Assembly: GCF_044068625.1 (NCBI RefSeq)
Contig: NZ_JBIPKH010000003.1
Location: 62,001 to 126,000, forward strand
Length of the DNA: 64,000 nt
Direction of reading: 5' to 3'
Source of the DNA: Desulfurivibrio sp044068625
Lineage (GTDB): Bacteria; Desulfobacterota; Desulfobulbia; Desulfobulbales; Desulfurivibrionaceae
Position numbers and translations under genes: made by a program
Shown here: one piece after another, positions 16,487 to 24,505 of the stretch
Position numbering within the stretch: the stretch's first letter is position 1
Layout: the number at the start of each line of letters is the position of its first letter
Notes under the pieces: model-generated
What the model saw: the letters and a program-made list of their open reading frames with translations, nothing else
The model's database searches: none
What the model was told of the DNA's origin: nothing

Positions 16487-18847
16487 TCAGTTCAGGGCCC
16501 TCTTCAGGCCCAGGATGATGGTGTTGTTGGTGGTCCGGATGCCGTCCAGGGTCCGGTGTTCATCGCTGTAACGATAGTCGGCCGTAAACGTCATGATCCG
16601 CAGGTTGTATTCATAGCCGGTGGCCAGGGCGTAATGTTTGGTTCTCTGGGGCCGGTTGGAAAGTTGCAGGCGATAGGTGCCGTCCAGTTTGAAGATGCCG
16701 TGGGCGCCGACCTTTTGGCTGAGCCGGGCCCGCACCTCCCGCCGTTCATCCTGCCGGTTGCTCTCCTTGATCTCGGTTTCGGTCAGCCGGCCGCTCAGGC
16801 TGGCCCTGAGTCTACTCCCCAGGCGCAGGTTGAGCAGCAGGCGATAGCTTTCCTCCCGGCGACCTTCATCACTGGCCCTCAGGTTATCATACTCCCCTTG
16901 CAGGGTCAGCAGGCGGCTGAACGGCAACTGAAAATCCCAGGCCGAGATCACGTTGTATTCTCGCACCTCGTCAATAACGGCCCGTTCCGTGGGTTCCTCG
17001 CCGGCCATGATCTCGGTTCGGCGGAAATTGGCGGTACTGCTGCCGTAGGCCAGGGTGTTGCGCGTGGTGGTCCGGCCTTCGCCAAAGCGCCGATCAAGGC
17101 CGGCGCGGAACTGTCGGCCCCGGTTGGAACTGGTGGCACTGCTGGCTTCGCGGTAGTTGAAGGCGCCGCTCAAGGAGGTTGGGCCAAAGGCCCGTCGCCA
17201 GGCCAGGCCGGTGTCATATGCCCGGTCATCCCGGAGGTTGGCGGGGCGGGAGCCGGCCAGTAAACGCTCCTTGCTGCGACTGGTGCGGTAATGCACGGTC
17301 CAGTACTGCCGGAAGTTAAGGCGGGCCCCATAGTTCTGGCTCCAGGTGGCGCCGTCATATTCGGGCTTGAGTTGGGCCCGGTAACGGATTCGCAGGGTCC
17401 AGCCCTGGCCGAAAATTTCCTCGTTGGGGTCCAGGAGACGGGGGTCCAGCTCGATGATCAGGGTATCGCGGTCCACCCGTTGGCTGAAGATCTCGTTGGG
17501 GTCCACCGGGGCAACGGGGCCCAGGGTGGGAGGGATAAGTTCCAGGAATAAGCTCTCCCGGTCGATAAACTCGGCCTCATGCCGTTGCAGGCGAAATTCA
17601 CAGTCGAAAAGCGGCAGCTCACCCTGGTCGAGGCAACTGTCCAGGGCAAAGCTTTCGCCGGCCTCTTCGAAGCGGGCCATCACCTCCCGCTGGTCGACCC
17701 GATACTCCTGGCCCAGATCCAGATTCAGGAAACCGGTGGGAATCCGACGGCCGTAGTTCAGGTTGAGGTGGCCGAGATAGCGGTCGTGCTCACGGACCGT
17801 CGTGCTCTCCTTCTCGGCTCGAGCTCGCAGGTCGGTTTGTAGATTTTCGTAAAGCCGATGGTTGAGCCCGGCGCCCATTTCATAGGTATGGTCGATCAGG
17901 CCATCGGTCCTTTGATATTCATACCTGGCGTCGTAATGGGTCGAGAAGTGGTCGGCATGCCGGCGGTCCCAGGTCAGGTGCTCGGTCAGGTTCAGGTTAT
18001 CGCGGCGGACCCCCAGGATCGACTCGGCCCAGCGCCCCCGGAAGCGGGAACTCAGCCGCAGTTCCCGGTTTTCGGTCAAAAACAGGGTGTTTTGCAGGCG
18101 GCCGGTGGTGGTTTGGGAACTGCCTCCCACTCGGCCCCCACTTTGCCGGCCCTGGTTGTGGCCGGCGCTCAGGCTGGTGGTGACCCGCTCCTTTTGTTGC
18201 AGGGCGTCAAAAAACCAGGAGTCGGTGGCGTTGGTGGTGGCCGGCGAGCCCATGCTCTCCCGCTCGATGGTGAGATGGCGGTATTTGATGGTGGCGGGGA
18301 AGCTCTCCCGCCACCAGGGCAGGGCCAGGGAGGCGCCGTAGCGGGTCTGGTCCACCTGGGTGGTGATCGCCAGGGAGCTGGTTCTGGTGCTGATGGTGCG
18401 GCCGGCAAAGAAATCGAGGGCGTAGGGCTTCAGGGCCAGCATGGTGCCGTCGATGTCATACTCCAGGCGGGTTCCCTGGCCGCTGCCCCCTCGGCCCTCC
18501 TCTTCCCGCCGCACCTCCTGCTGCCAGCTTGGGCTGAGGGAGAGGTTGAAACGGATCAGGGCCGGATGGTAGGCCCAGCCCTTGGTGGCCAGGGTGAAGC
18601 CTTCGGTGAAGAGTTGGGACGAACTGCGGCTGTCGCTTCCGGGCCGGCGGCTCTCCCGCAGATCGTAACGGTAGCCCAGATTCAGGTCCCAGCGGGGCCG
18701 GTCCAGGTAGGAGTAAAAGGGCCAGTCCAGCAGCAGGCCCCGGGACCAGGCCGGAGGGGCGGCGCTAAGCAGTGCGATCAAGATCAGTATCCCCAGTCCA
18801 TGGCGGGTCCTTCCCCCGGTTCGGGCAGGGTAAACGGGGGAAGCCAC
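16487..18847 (-). CDS. Large outer-membrane beta-barrel (putative porin of cytochrome conduit)
   Basis: 786 residues with a signal peptide (LGILILIALLSAAPPAWS) followed by continuous amphipathic beta-strands rich in aromatic and charged residues (WDLNLGYRYDLRES, IRFNLSLSPSWQQEV, FTADYRYSDEHRTL). It ends in a strand with LGLKRALN. There are no cysteine haem motifs and no TonB plug. The size and the position between a 5-haem lipoprotein and a 12-haem cytochrome resemble porin-cytochrome conduits (MtrB/PioB or Geobacter Omb type), where a barrel sheathes cytochromes across the outer membrane. Homology to a named barrel is not claimed. The GTG start lies one base after the previous stop. Confidence 0.82.
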   Translation of the reverse strand: MASPVYPARTGGRTRHGLGILILIALLSAAPPAWSRGLLLDWPFYSYLDRPRWDLNLGYRYDLRESRRPGSDSRSSSQLFTEGFTLATKGWAYHPALIRFNLSLSPSWQQEVRREEEGRGGSGQGTRLEYDIDGTMLALKPYALDFFAGRTISTRTSSLAITTQVDQTRYGASLALPWWRESFPATIKYRHLTIERESMGSPATTNATDSWFFDALQQKERVTTSLSAGHNQGRQSGGRVGGSSQTTTGRLQNTLFLTENRELRLSSRFRGRWAESILGVRRDNLNLTEHLTWDRRHADHFSTHYDARYEYQRTDGLIDHTYEMGAGLNHRLYENLQTDLRARAEKESTTVREHDRYLGHLNLNYGRRIPTGFLNLDLGQEYRVDQREVMARFEEAGESFALDSCLDQGELPLFDCEFRLQRHEAEFIDRESLFLELIPPTLGPVAPVDPNEIFSQRVDRDTLIIELDPRLLDPNEEIFGQGWTLRIRYRAQLKPEYDGATWSQNYGARLNFRQYWTVHYRTSRSKERLLAGSRPANLRDDRAYDTGLAWRRAFGPTSLSGAFNYREASSATSSNRGRQFRAGLDRRFGEGRTTTRNTLAYGSSTANFRRTEIMAGEEPTERAVIDEVREYNVISAWDFQLPFSRLLTLQGEYDNLRASDEGRREESYRLLLNLRLGSRLRASLSGRLTETEIKESNRQDERREVRARLSQKVGAHGIFKLDGTYRLQLSNRPQRTKHYALATGYEYNLRIMTFTADYRYSDEHRTLDGIRTTNNTIILGLKRALN

Positions 18848-18848
18848 C

Positions 18849-19496
18849 TTAGAAAATCTCCTGGTAATCCGCCTTGAGCATCATGGCGTCCCGGCCCAGG
18901 TGGGCGTTGTGGCACTCCAGGCAGTCGCTTAACCCTTCATGCAGGGTCATGTTATGGATCAAGCCCGGGCCATGGCAGCGCAGACAGGCCTGGGTGGGAT
19001 CGTGGCGCAACAGGGCGGGCTGGCCACTGGCGTGGGGGTGGTGGCAGCCCAGGCAGTCGCGGGCGGCCGGCCCATGGAGCCAAAGCTCCTCCCGGCGGGC
19101 GCGTTCGGCCCCCTTTTCACTATGGCAGGCCACACACATCTCATCCCGCGGCCGGGCGAAGCGGCCAACGGCGATACGGGTGGATTTGACCTCGGGGTTG
19201 CTGGCGGGCGCCATCTCATGGCAAACTCCGCACTCCCGGGCCCCATAGGGGCCATGGACGAAGCCACCCAGCTCGTGGCGCTGGGGCAAAAGCGGGGCGG
19301 CGGCCAGCAGTTGATCCGCTGCCGTCAGCTCGGGGTCATGGGGCGCCACCAGCGGCGGCACCCCGGTAAAGAAAATGGTCAGGGTATTGTGGCGGGTCTC
19401 GGGGCTGCATCCCGCCGCCCCCAGCCCCGCCGTCCCCCAGATCAAAGCCGCCAGCAGCAGGGCCAGCCCCGGGCTTGGTTGCCACCGCCGGACCAT
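18849..19496 (-). CDS. Five-haem c-type cytochrome lipoprotein
   Basis: 215 residues with an N-terminal hydrophobic stretch ending in a lipobox (LGAAGC). Five CXXCH motifs are visible: CGVCH, CVACH, CLGCH, CLRCH and CLECH. The HHPHASGQPALLRHD and CHNAHLG contexts resemble doubled-CXXCH (Paired_CXXCH) repeats. The start ATG shares one base with the NHL gene stop (TGATG at 19494-19498), and the barrel gene follows immediately. A lipid-anchored small cytochrome beside a barrel would suit an outer-membrane electron conduit. Confidence 0.87.
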   Translation of the reverse strand: MVRRWQPSPGLALLLAALIWGTAGLGAAGCSPETRHNTLTIFFTGVPPLVAPHDPELTAADQLLAAAPLLPQRHELGGFVHGPYGARECGVCHEMAPASNPEVKSTRIAVGRFARPRDEMCVACHSEKGAERARREELWLHGPAARDCLGCHHPHASGQPALLRHDPTQACLRCHGPGLIHNMTLHEGLSDCLECHNAHLGRDAMMLKADYQEIF

Positions 19497-20560
19497 CAGT
19501 TCAGGGGGGGGCCGGTCCATTTGCCGAAACCGTAGACGTTGAGCTTGTAGTCGCCCAGTTGGTTGCCCACGTAGATCAGATATTCGACCTTGAAATCCTT
19601 ATCCACGTACTGTTTGAAGGCATTGACGTTTTCGTAGTCGATGGTCAGGGGGGCGGGCAGATACATATAGCTGGGGGCGTGGCCGAAGCCGCCGAAAAAA
19701 TAGACCAGAAACTGGGTCTGGTCGTGAAAGACCTGGACATTTTCGAAGGCGGCGTCAACGGCGTAGAGATAGCCGTCCCGGCTGACATCCATCCCCTTGG
19801 GTCGGGCGAAACCGCCGGGGGTGGAACCGGCGTAGCCGAAGTGGTGGAGGTAGTTGCCTTCCGAGTCAAATTTCTGGATCCGGAAGTTGAGGGAGTCGGT
19901 GACGTAGAGGTTGCCCTCCTGGTCCACCCGCAGGTGGGAGGGGCGGTCCAGTTTGCCCTCCTCTCGGCCCCGGCCGCCGATGGTCTGGATCAATTCGGCG
20001 CTTTCCCGGTCGAATACCTTGATTTCGTGGTTGGGAAAATCGGCCACGTAGACCCGGTCGCCATGGACCGCCACATCCAGGGGCAGTTCCAGGTGCTGCT
20101 GGCCGCCGTAAACCCGGACATATTGGTCCTCGGCGTCAAAGGCCAGCACCTGCTTGCGCTGACTGTCGGTTACATAAAGGTAGCCGTCCACCACCGTCAG
20201 GCCCCGGGGTTGGCGCAGGGTCGCCTCCCGGCTGGTTGCCAGGGCCCGCATCTCCTTGGCAACCAGGTCGACGATCACCACCAGGTTGTGGCCGACATCG
20301 CTGACGTAAAGTTTGCCGGGCCGGCTGGCCACGGCGTAGGGGCGGCTGAGCTGGCGGGTGATATCCTCTCCGGCCACAAAGGCCCGTAGTCCCGAGGTCT
20401 TCTTGCCGATATCGTTCTCGCTGGAGATGGTGGTCAGAAACTGCATCCGCGGTTCATTGGGCAGTTCGGGGTAAAACCGGGTTTCCATCTCCACCCCGGT
20501 GGTGGCGCAGCCCTGCGCCAGGAGCAGCAATGCCATTAAAAACAGGGTTTTTCTCATCAT
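19496..20560 (-). CDS. NHL-repeat beta-propeller lipoprotein
   Basis: 354 residues with lipobox LAQGC (Cys about 18). Repeats include LSRPYAVASRPGKLYVSD, LRQPRGLTVVDGYLYVTDS, LPLDVAVHGDRVYVADFPNH and PSHLRVDQEGNLYVTDSLNFRIQKFD, giving about six propeller blades. The C-terminal segment (FKVEYLIYVGNQLGDYKLNVYG) differs from the paralogue at 15377-16459. It lies 90 bp downstream of the 15-haem gene and overlaps the 5-haem lipoprotein gene. It is predicted to sit on the outer membrane near the conduit; ligand unknown. Confidence 0.88.
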   Translation of the reverse strand: MMRKTLFLMALLLLAQGCATTGVEMETRFYPELPNEPRMQFLTTISSENDIGKKTSGLRAFVAGEDITRQLSRPYAVASRPGKLYVSDVGHNLVVIVDLVAKEMRALATSREATLRQPRGLTVVDGYLYVTDSQRKQVLAFDAEDQYVRVYGGQQHLELPLDVAVHGDRVYVADFPNHEIKVFDRESAELIQTIGGRGREEGKLDRPSHLRVDQEGNLYVTDSLNFRIQKFDSEGNYLHHFGYAGSTPGGFARPKGMDVSRDGYLYAVDAAFENVQVFHDQTQFLVYFFGGFGHAPSYMYLPAPLTIDYENVNAFKQYVDKDFKVEYLIYVGNQLGDYKLNVYGFGKWTGPPLN

Positions 20561-20650
20561 GCGTCAGGCTCCTTGAAGATAAATTGCATTATAAAAAGCC
20601 GGGCGACCGCCGCGCCATGGTCGCGCCCACCCCCGGCCCGCCGTAAGCAC

Positions 20651-22012
20651 TCACTCCCACGGGGTGGTCCGCAGGCGATTGTTCACCGGCTCCACCCGAT
20701 CATAGCCGACCTCGAGATGACAGGCGGTGGCACAGCTCCCGCCGGTGTCGGTTTTGGTAAAAAGCTGCCCCAGCCCGACGGTGCCGAAAACGAATACCGG
20801 CCTTACCAGGTGGGGCTGGCGAGAGCTGTGGGGGGAATGGCAACTGCTGCAGGTCCGCCCCTTGGCTCGGTTGACATGGCGGAAATGGAGATTCAGTTCG
20901 CCGTTGCGGAACTGGGTCTCCCGCCGGGTAAAGAGGTTGGCGAAAGCGCCGGGGTCGTGACACTGGAAGCAGAAGGCGTAGGCGGCCTCGTCGTAAGCGG
21001 CATAAAAGCCCGCCGGGTAAAGCCCGTTGAGCAGGCTGGCGTACTCCCCGGCATGATGTTGATGGCAGTCGGTGCAGCGGCCATCGGCGAAGGGCTGGTG
21101 GGGCAGGCTCTCCTCATCTTCGAAGAGGGCCTTGATGGCCGACAGCGGCCGCCCCTGGGCATTGTTCAGCCGCCGGTCGTGGCAGAGAAAGCAGAGTTCG
21201 GGCTGGGTGGCCCGCAACAGGGTCGGCTGGGGGGCGGCATGGGGGTCGTGGCAGCCGGCGCAGTTGCCCTTCTCCACCGGGCCATGGATGAAATTGCCGG
21301 TGGCCAGGGCCGAACCATGGCACTTCAGGCACAGATCTTTTTGCGGCTCCACCAGCAGGCCGGCTACTTCAGCCTGGTGGGGCAGGTGGCAGGTGGAACA
21401 GTGGCCGCTTGCGGCCGGTCCGTGGCGCGAACCCTCATCGCTGAAGGGGGTGTGGCATTGAAAACAGAGCTCGGGGGCGGGGGCGAGCAACAGTTTGGCC
21501 GCTTCGGCCCGGTGGGGCTGGTGACAACTGCTGCAACGGCCCTCGGCCACCGGTTTATGGGTCGGTTTGCGACCGGTGAACGGGGGGTGGCACTCGGCGC
21601 ACAACTTGGCTTCGGGCTGGCGCAGAAACATGGAGTGCCTGGACTGGTGCGGGTCGTGGCAGGAGGCGCACTGGCCGGCCGCCACCGGGAAGTGGAGAGC
21701 CTGACCCCCGGCGAACGGCTCGTGGCAGGAGGCGCAAAGTGGGCCCAGGTCGGCGGGCAGGGGGGTGAAATCATGCAGCCCCGGTTGCGAGGGCTGATGG
21801 CAGATGGTGGCGCAGTCCCGACCCTCGGCGGCGGCGGCATGGATATGGGGGGCCGTCGCCAGCTCCTGGTGGCACTCCAGGCAGGATTGCTCCGGCTCCA
21901 GAGGGAAACTCCGGTCTTGGGCTCCAGTCATGGTTCCTGACACCATAATCAATAAGATTGGCAGGATTGGCCAGAGCAGGCGGCGAGCGGTTGCGATGGA
22001 CGTCAGTGGCAT
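20651..22012 (-). CDS. Fifteen-haem c-type cytochrome with two CX3CH sites
   Basis: 453 residues with a signal peptide (ARRLLWPILPILLIMVSGT). Thirteen CXXCH motifs are spaced mostly 25-40 residues apart in Paired_CXXCH style (CASCHDPHQS, CSSCHQPHRA, CSTCHLPHQA, CAGCHDPHAA). Two are CX3CH: CATICH near the N-terminus and CATACH near the C-terminus. ATG 22012 was chosen because it gives a clean signal peptide; a TTG at 22090 is possible. A hairpin and a candidate promoter lie just upstream. It is probably a long periplasmic or outer-membrane electron wire, judged from haem number and context. Confidence 0.88.
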   Translation of the reverse strand: MPLTSIATARRLLWPILPILLIMVSGTMTGAQDRSFPLEPEQSCLECHQELATAPHIHAAAAEGRDCATICHQPSQPGLHDFTPLPADLGPLCASCHEPFAGGQALHFPVAAGQCASCHDPHQSRHSMFLRQPEAKLCAECHPPFTGRKPTHKPVAEGRCSSCHQPHRAEAAKLLLAPAPELCFQCHTPFSDEGSRHGPAASGHCSTCHLPHQAEVAGLLVEPQKDLCLKCHGSALATGNFIHGPVEKGNCAGCHDPHAAPQPTLLRATQPELCFLCHDRRLNNAQGRPLSAIKALFEDEESLPHQPFADGRCTDCHQHHAGEYASLLNGLYPAGFYAAYDEAAYAFCFQCHDPGAFANLFTRRETQFRNGELNLHFRHVNRAKGRTCSSCHSPHSSRQPHLVRPVFVFGTVGLGQLFTKTDTGGSCATACHLEVGYDRVEPVNNRLRTTPWE

Positions 22013-22026
22013 CAGTGGTGACTCAA

Positions 22027-22056
22027 CAAAAGGACCCCTGCAACTGGCCAGGGGTC
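22027..22056 (-). terminator. Attenuator-like hairpin ahead of the 15-haem gene
   Basis: On the minus strand GACCCCTG pairs with CAGGGGTC over an eight-base loop and is followed by CCTTTTGTT. It lies between the tetrahaem genes and the rest of the locus, so it could reduce read-through into the large downstream genes. The T-run is short, so termination would be partial. Confidence 0.5.
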
Positions 22057-22113
22057 TCCATTTAAAAGAATATTCGTTTTTTTGCTGCAAGAGCTGAGTG
22101 GGACTCCTCTCTC

Positions 22114-22143
22114 TTTTTAGCCATTTTGTCGCATCATTGTCAA
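22114..22143 (-). promoter_or_regulatory. Candidate sigma-70-type promoter for the downstream conduit genes
   Basis: On the minus strand TTGACA (22143-22138) is followed after 17-18 bp by CTAAAA/TAAAAA (22120-22114). It would allow the 15-haem to HAMP genes to be transcribed separately from the tetrahaem genes. Confidence 0.4.
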
Positions 22144-22180
22144 ACCTTCAGTCGGTGGCGTATTGAATTAAATTTTAACC

Positions 22181-22915
22181 TTACTTGTTATGGCAGGTCA
22201 GGCAGAGCAGGGAGGCGTGTTCCGCGCCGCCCTGGCCATTCCGCATGCCGGCCCGCAAAAGCGGGGTGGCGGGCACCGAGACCCGGTTGTGCACATCATG
22301 GCAGGAGTGGCATTCCACCCGACCGAACTCCAGGTACTGGCTCACCGGGCTGTGGTCGTACCAGGTTTTATCCTCGGGCTGATGCAGGCCGCCCGGCGTG
22401 CCAATCTTGGAGTTCTCCACATACTGCACCGAGATGGGATGATGGCCCCGCAGGTCAAGATTGCCGCCGTCCTTGAGATAGCCGATGATATAGCGCCGCC
22501 CGAGCAAACCCTCGCCATCTTCGTTTCCCCTGCTGCCATCAAAGGCATTGAGGGCCACCGTATCGTCATGGCAGCCCAGGCAGAGTTTGGAGCGGCCCAC
22601 CGGCTGATCGGCGATGGTTCCGGCCAGGGAGTCGCTGCTGTACATGATGTATTGGGCGCTGCTCAGGTCGCGATTCCAGAGCAGACCGGAATCCGCCGCC
22701 CCCTTCCAGAGTTCGAGCCCCCGGTCATGGGGGGCGTGGCAGACCCGGCAGATTTCGCCGGGATTATCCTGGCTGAACTCATTGTTCCAGGTCCGACCCG
22801 AGAAATCATGGATGCTGCCCTTGATTCCCAGACCATCACCGGCCGCCAGTTGCCCCGGCGGCAGCCAGCCCAGCAGGATCAGCGCTGCCAGCAGACGCAA
22901 AAGCTCTTTTTTCAT
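22181..22915 (-). CDS. Tetrahaem c-type cytochrome, OmcE-like (second copy)
   Basis: 244 residues with a signal peptide (LLRLLAALILLGWLPPGQLAAG). Four CXXCH motifs: CRVCH, CLGCH, CHSCH and C-terminal CLTCHNK. Shared landmarks with the gene at 23038-23931 are GSxHDF, GEICRVCHAPHD, LLWN, YxMYxSDSL, SKLCLxCHD, VALNAFDG, HPISV, CHSCHDVH and the end CHNK. These match my recollection of the OmcE family of tetrahaem cytochromes that polymerise into extracellular filaments; a structural or profile comparison was not possible. Tandem duplication is clear from sequence. MKKELL at 22915 was chosen as it starts a normal signal peptide. Confidence 0.88.
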   Translation of the reverse strand: MKKELLRLLAALILLGWLPPGQLAAGDGLGIKGSIHDFSGRTWNNEFSQDNPGEICRVCHAPHDRGLELWKGAADSGLLWNRDLSSAQYIMYSSDSLAGTIADQPVGRSKLCLGCHDDTVALNAFDGSRGNEDGEGLLGRRYIIGYLKDGGNLDLRGHHPISVQYVENSKIGTPGGLHQPEDKTWYDHSPVSQYLEFGRVECHSCHDVHNRVSVPATPLLRAGMRNGQGGAEHASLLCLTCHNK

Positions 22916-22958
22916 CCTCCCACCCCCTGGTTGATATCCCTTTTGGCCCCAACGACCC

Positions 22959-22993
22959 CCGGGCGAGGAAGGAGAGAGCCCTTCCTCGCCCGG
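22959..22993 (-). terminator. Strong hairpin between the tandem tetrahaem genes
   Basis: A 14-bp perfect inverted repeat (arms 22959-22972 and 22980-22993, seven-base loop) lies just after the first tetrahaem gene. No T-run follows. It could act as an mRNA-stabilising or partial termination structure that raises expression of the first cytochrome over the second. Confidence 0.55.
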
Positions 22994-23037
22994 AGGCAAC
23001 CTAATTGCGTCGTCAAATAATGGCGGCGCGATCAGGC

Positions 23038-23931
23038 TTACTTGTTGTGGCAGCTCAAACAGAGACCGGAGGGGTCGGCGCCGCGGTTGGCCGCCAGCCC
23101 CTGGCCGGCCCGGTTGAGGCGGGTGCCGATGGCGTTGATGCCTGCCGAGTCATGGACGTCGTGGCAGGAGTGGCACTGAACCATGCCCGCCTCCAGGACC
23201 ATGTCCACGGTGGGGGCGCCGGTCATCTCAACCAGGTTGCCGAAGGTCTTGCCCTCGGGCACATGGAGACCGCCGGCCCGGCCGACCTTGGGGTTCTGGG
23301 CAAACATACCCTCGGCATAGGCCACCGAGATCGGATGGGTGCCCATCAGGAAGTCGTTGTCGCTGCCGGCCCGGCCCGGTCCGATGGTAAAGCCGCTTTT
23401 GACGCCCTGAATAAAGGTGCCGGTACTGTTGTCATCCGCGGTGAAGGTGTAAGTGTTGGTCTGCTGGCCGTCGAAGGCGTTGAGGGCCACGGTGCCGTCA
23501 TGGCAGCTCAGGCAAAGCTTGGATTTGCCGATCACCTGGCCGGCGATCTGCCCCTCCAGGGAATCACTGGTGTACATGGCGTAGACACTGGTGTCGCTCA
23601 GGGCATGGTTCCAGAGCAGGCCGCCATCAATCCCCTCGTCGTTGGCCCAATCCTTCCAGGCGGTGCGGCCCTTATCATGGGGGGCGTGGCAGACCCGGCA
23701 GATCTCACCCCGGTAGTTCCAGCCGCCGTCTCCGGCTTCTTGGGCGTAAGTGTTGGTGTAATCGGTGCCTACGGATGGACTCCAGTCACCGAAATTATCG
23801 GTAAAATCGTGGGCGCTGCCCACGATCCCCTCGCCCTTGGCCCGGGCGTCCGCTTCATTGTACAGGCCACCGGCTACTACCAGGGCCGCTGCCGCCAAAC
23901 CTGCTACCAGATACTTTTTCATTTGGTTCAT
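23038..23931 (-). CDS. Tetrahaem c-type cytochrome, OmcE-like (promoter-proximal copy)
   Basis: 297 residues with a signal peptide (YLVAGLAAAALVVAGGLY). Four CXXCH motifs: CRVCH, CLSCH, CHSCH and C-terminal CLSCHNK. Conserved blocks are GSAHDFTDNFGDW, GEICRVCHAPHDKGRTAW, LLWNHALSDTSVYAMYTSDS, SKLCLSCHDGTVALNAFDG, GTHPISVAY and VQCHSCHDVHDS. Residues about 140-190 (rich in Thr, Asn, Gly) are absent from the second copy. It is the first gene after the sigma-54 promoter, the expected place for an abundant filament subunit. Assignment to extracellular cytochrome nanowires is inference from these blocks and the locus. Confidence 0.9.
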   Translation of the reverse strand: MNQMKKYLVAGLAAAALVVAGGLYNEADARAKGEGIVGSAHDFTDNFGDWSPSVGTDYTNTYAQEAGDGGWNYRGEICRVCHAPHDKGRTAWKDWANDEGIDGGLLWNHALSDTSVYAMYTSDSLEGQIAGQVIGKSKLCLSCHDGTVALNAFDGQQTNTYTFTADDNSTGTFIQGVKSGFTIGPGRAGSDNDFLMGTHPISVAYAEGMFAQNPKVGRAGGLHVPEGKTFGNLVEMTGAPTVDMVLEAGMVQCHSCHDVHDSAGINAIGTRLNRAGQGLAANRGADPSGLCLSCHNK

Positions 23932-24228
23932 CCTCCGGAAAAAAATTGGTTTTCCTTTTTGGGTTCTCCGGTAGCCCGGCCATCCTGCCTGCTGCAGGAT
24001 CCGTGGGCTTTGTGTCCCCGTCTTGCGGCGGGTTTACCTTTTGCGGAGGATGTTGGGGTGGCGGCCTGGCGGCCGCCTTTCCCCGGCTCTAAAGTTGCTT
24101 TTTTACTGCCGTAACCGTCGCTTGTTTAAACTTTCTCCCCTTCCAGTGGTCGCACCTCCTTGGTCTTAATCTCTGTTGGTTGATGTTTGCGCGTCCGTAC
24201 AAACCCTCCATTCCTGGTCCAGCCATCT

Positions 24229-24245
24229 AGCAAGGGCCGTGCCAA
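24229..24245 (-). promoter_or_regulatory. Sigma-54 (-24/-12) promoter of the cytochrome locus
   Basis: On the minus strand TTGGCACGGCCCTTGCT matches the sigma-54 consensus (TTGGCACG, four bases, TTGCW) at every fixed position. Initiation near 24217 would give a leader of about 285 nt before the tetrahaem gene. An NtrC-type activator is encoded on the divergent side. The leader between 23932 and 24228 shows no gene. Confidence 0.85.
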
Positions 24246-24328
24246 GGCCTGCTTTTTTGCTGTAAAACGCGCAAAAACAGTTGTTTCAGTTTGGAGATCG
24301 CGGCAAGAGGTCCGGGGCTGAGGCGGGA

Positions 24329-24373
24329 AATCCGGGGATATGCCCAGGTGGCGGCCGGGCATATCCCCGGATT
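24329..24373. repeat. Perfect 17-bp inverted repeat, possible activator-binding site
   Basis: Arms are AATCCGGGGATATGCCC (24329-24345) and its exact reverse complement (24357-24373), separated by 11 bp. It is centred about 106 bp upstream of the -24 element, the usual distance for an enhancer-binding-protein site. Half-sites resemble those at 29623-29653. It lacks a T-run, so a terminator role is less likely. Confidence 0.6.
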
Positions 24374-24409
24374 CAAAAAATGGCCAGGGTGGGTTGAATT
24401 TATTCCATA

Positions 24410-24438
24410 TTGACAAGGTGTAAGGTGATGCGGTAAAG
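24410..24438 (+). promoter_or_regulatory. Sigma-70-type promoter for the sensor-regulator operon
   Basis: TTGACA (24410-24415), a 17-bp spacer and GTAAAG (24433-24438). A start near 24445 would give a leader of about 60 nt before the PhnD-like gene. Confidence 0.5.
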
Positions 24439-24505
24439 CTTCATTGTGGTATGTGGGGCTGGCGATGATTTACCTTTTGTTAACAGCGACCGCGGAGGGG
24501 GGCTG

